From positions 1 to 6,074 of the forward strand of contig JAIPEI010000233.1 in assembly GCA_021737245.1 (NCBI GenBank): a DNA stretch of 6,074 nt, written 5' to 3'. Positions 6,040 through 6,074 of the stretch are shown in pieces. Below the pieces are notes generated by a model, which searched no databases, was not told the DNA's origin, and saw nothing but the letters and a program-made list of their open reading frames with translations. Source of the DNA: Deltaproteobacteria bacterium. GTDB lineage: Bacteria > Desulfobacterota > DSM-4660 > Desulfatiglandales > HGW-15. Position numbers and translations under genes: made by a program. The stretch's first letter is position 1, and each line of letters opens with the position of its first letter.

Positions 6040-6074
6040 GCTCCGGCGGTCCGAGTCTTCAGGACCGCCGGAGC
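6040..6074 (+). terminator. Rho-independent terminator hairpin, cut by the window end
   Basis: GCTCCGGCGGTCC (6040-6052) pairs perfectly with GGACCGCCGGAGC (6062-6074) around a 9-nt loop, starting 13 nt after the stop of the ZraP-like gene. A GC-rich 13-bp stem at this place is typical of an intrinsic terminator. The window ends at the last stem base, so the expected T-tract cannot be seen. An A pair just before the stem suggests pairing may continue into it. Confidence 0.8.

Overview
The window looks like a piece of a high-GC Gram-negative genome that uses sigma-54 regulation and has extracytoplasmic sensing. Gene content and style fit a deltaproteobacterium (Desulfobacterota-like), but nothing here fixes the taxon. 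It holds four protein genes and a roughly 440-bp divergent control region. I see no rRNA, tRNA or CRISPR array.

Layout: positions 1-95 carry short direct and inverted repeats, possibly an insertion-sequence end or other dispersed repeat. Three genes then run leftward on the minus strand as one tight operon. The first is a membrane-bound class III nucleotide cyclase with a periplasmic sensor and HAMP domain (3335..5059). Next is a membrane sensor histidine kinase with a periplasmic domain and PAS (1469..3325). Last is a sigma-54-dependent NtrC/ZraR-type response regulator (96..1472). The cyclase-kinase gap is 9 nt, and the kinase and regulator overlap by an ATGA. Reading the other way is a small secreted ZraP/CpxP-like metal-binding protein (5499..6026), followed by a strong terminator hairpin cut by the window end.

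The control region explains how the parts may connect. Upstream of the ZraP-like gene is a textbook -24/-12 sigma-54 promoter (TGGCACG-N4-TTGCT, 5409..5424). About 110 bp further upstream is a 21-bp imperfect palindrome (5292..5312), placed as an enhancer site for the sigma-54 activator should be. The simplest reading is a ZraPSR-like envelope or metal-stress circuit: the kinase senses a periplasmic signal, phosphorylates the regulator, and the regulator activates the ZraP-like chaperone/metal scavenger.

Two things are unusual. A transmembrane nucleotide cyclase sits at the head of the two-component operon, and its purine-specificity positions do not match either adenylate or guanylate cyclases. 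Also, the periplasmic portions of all three exported or membrane proteins carry Met/His-rich clusters, suggesting a shared soft-metal ligand such as Cu(I) or Ag(I), or possibly Zn. Metal identity, cyclase product and regulatory links are inferences from sequence only.
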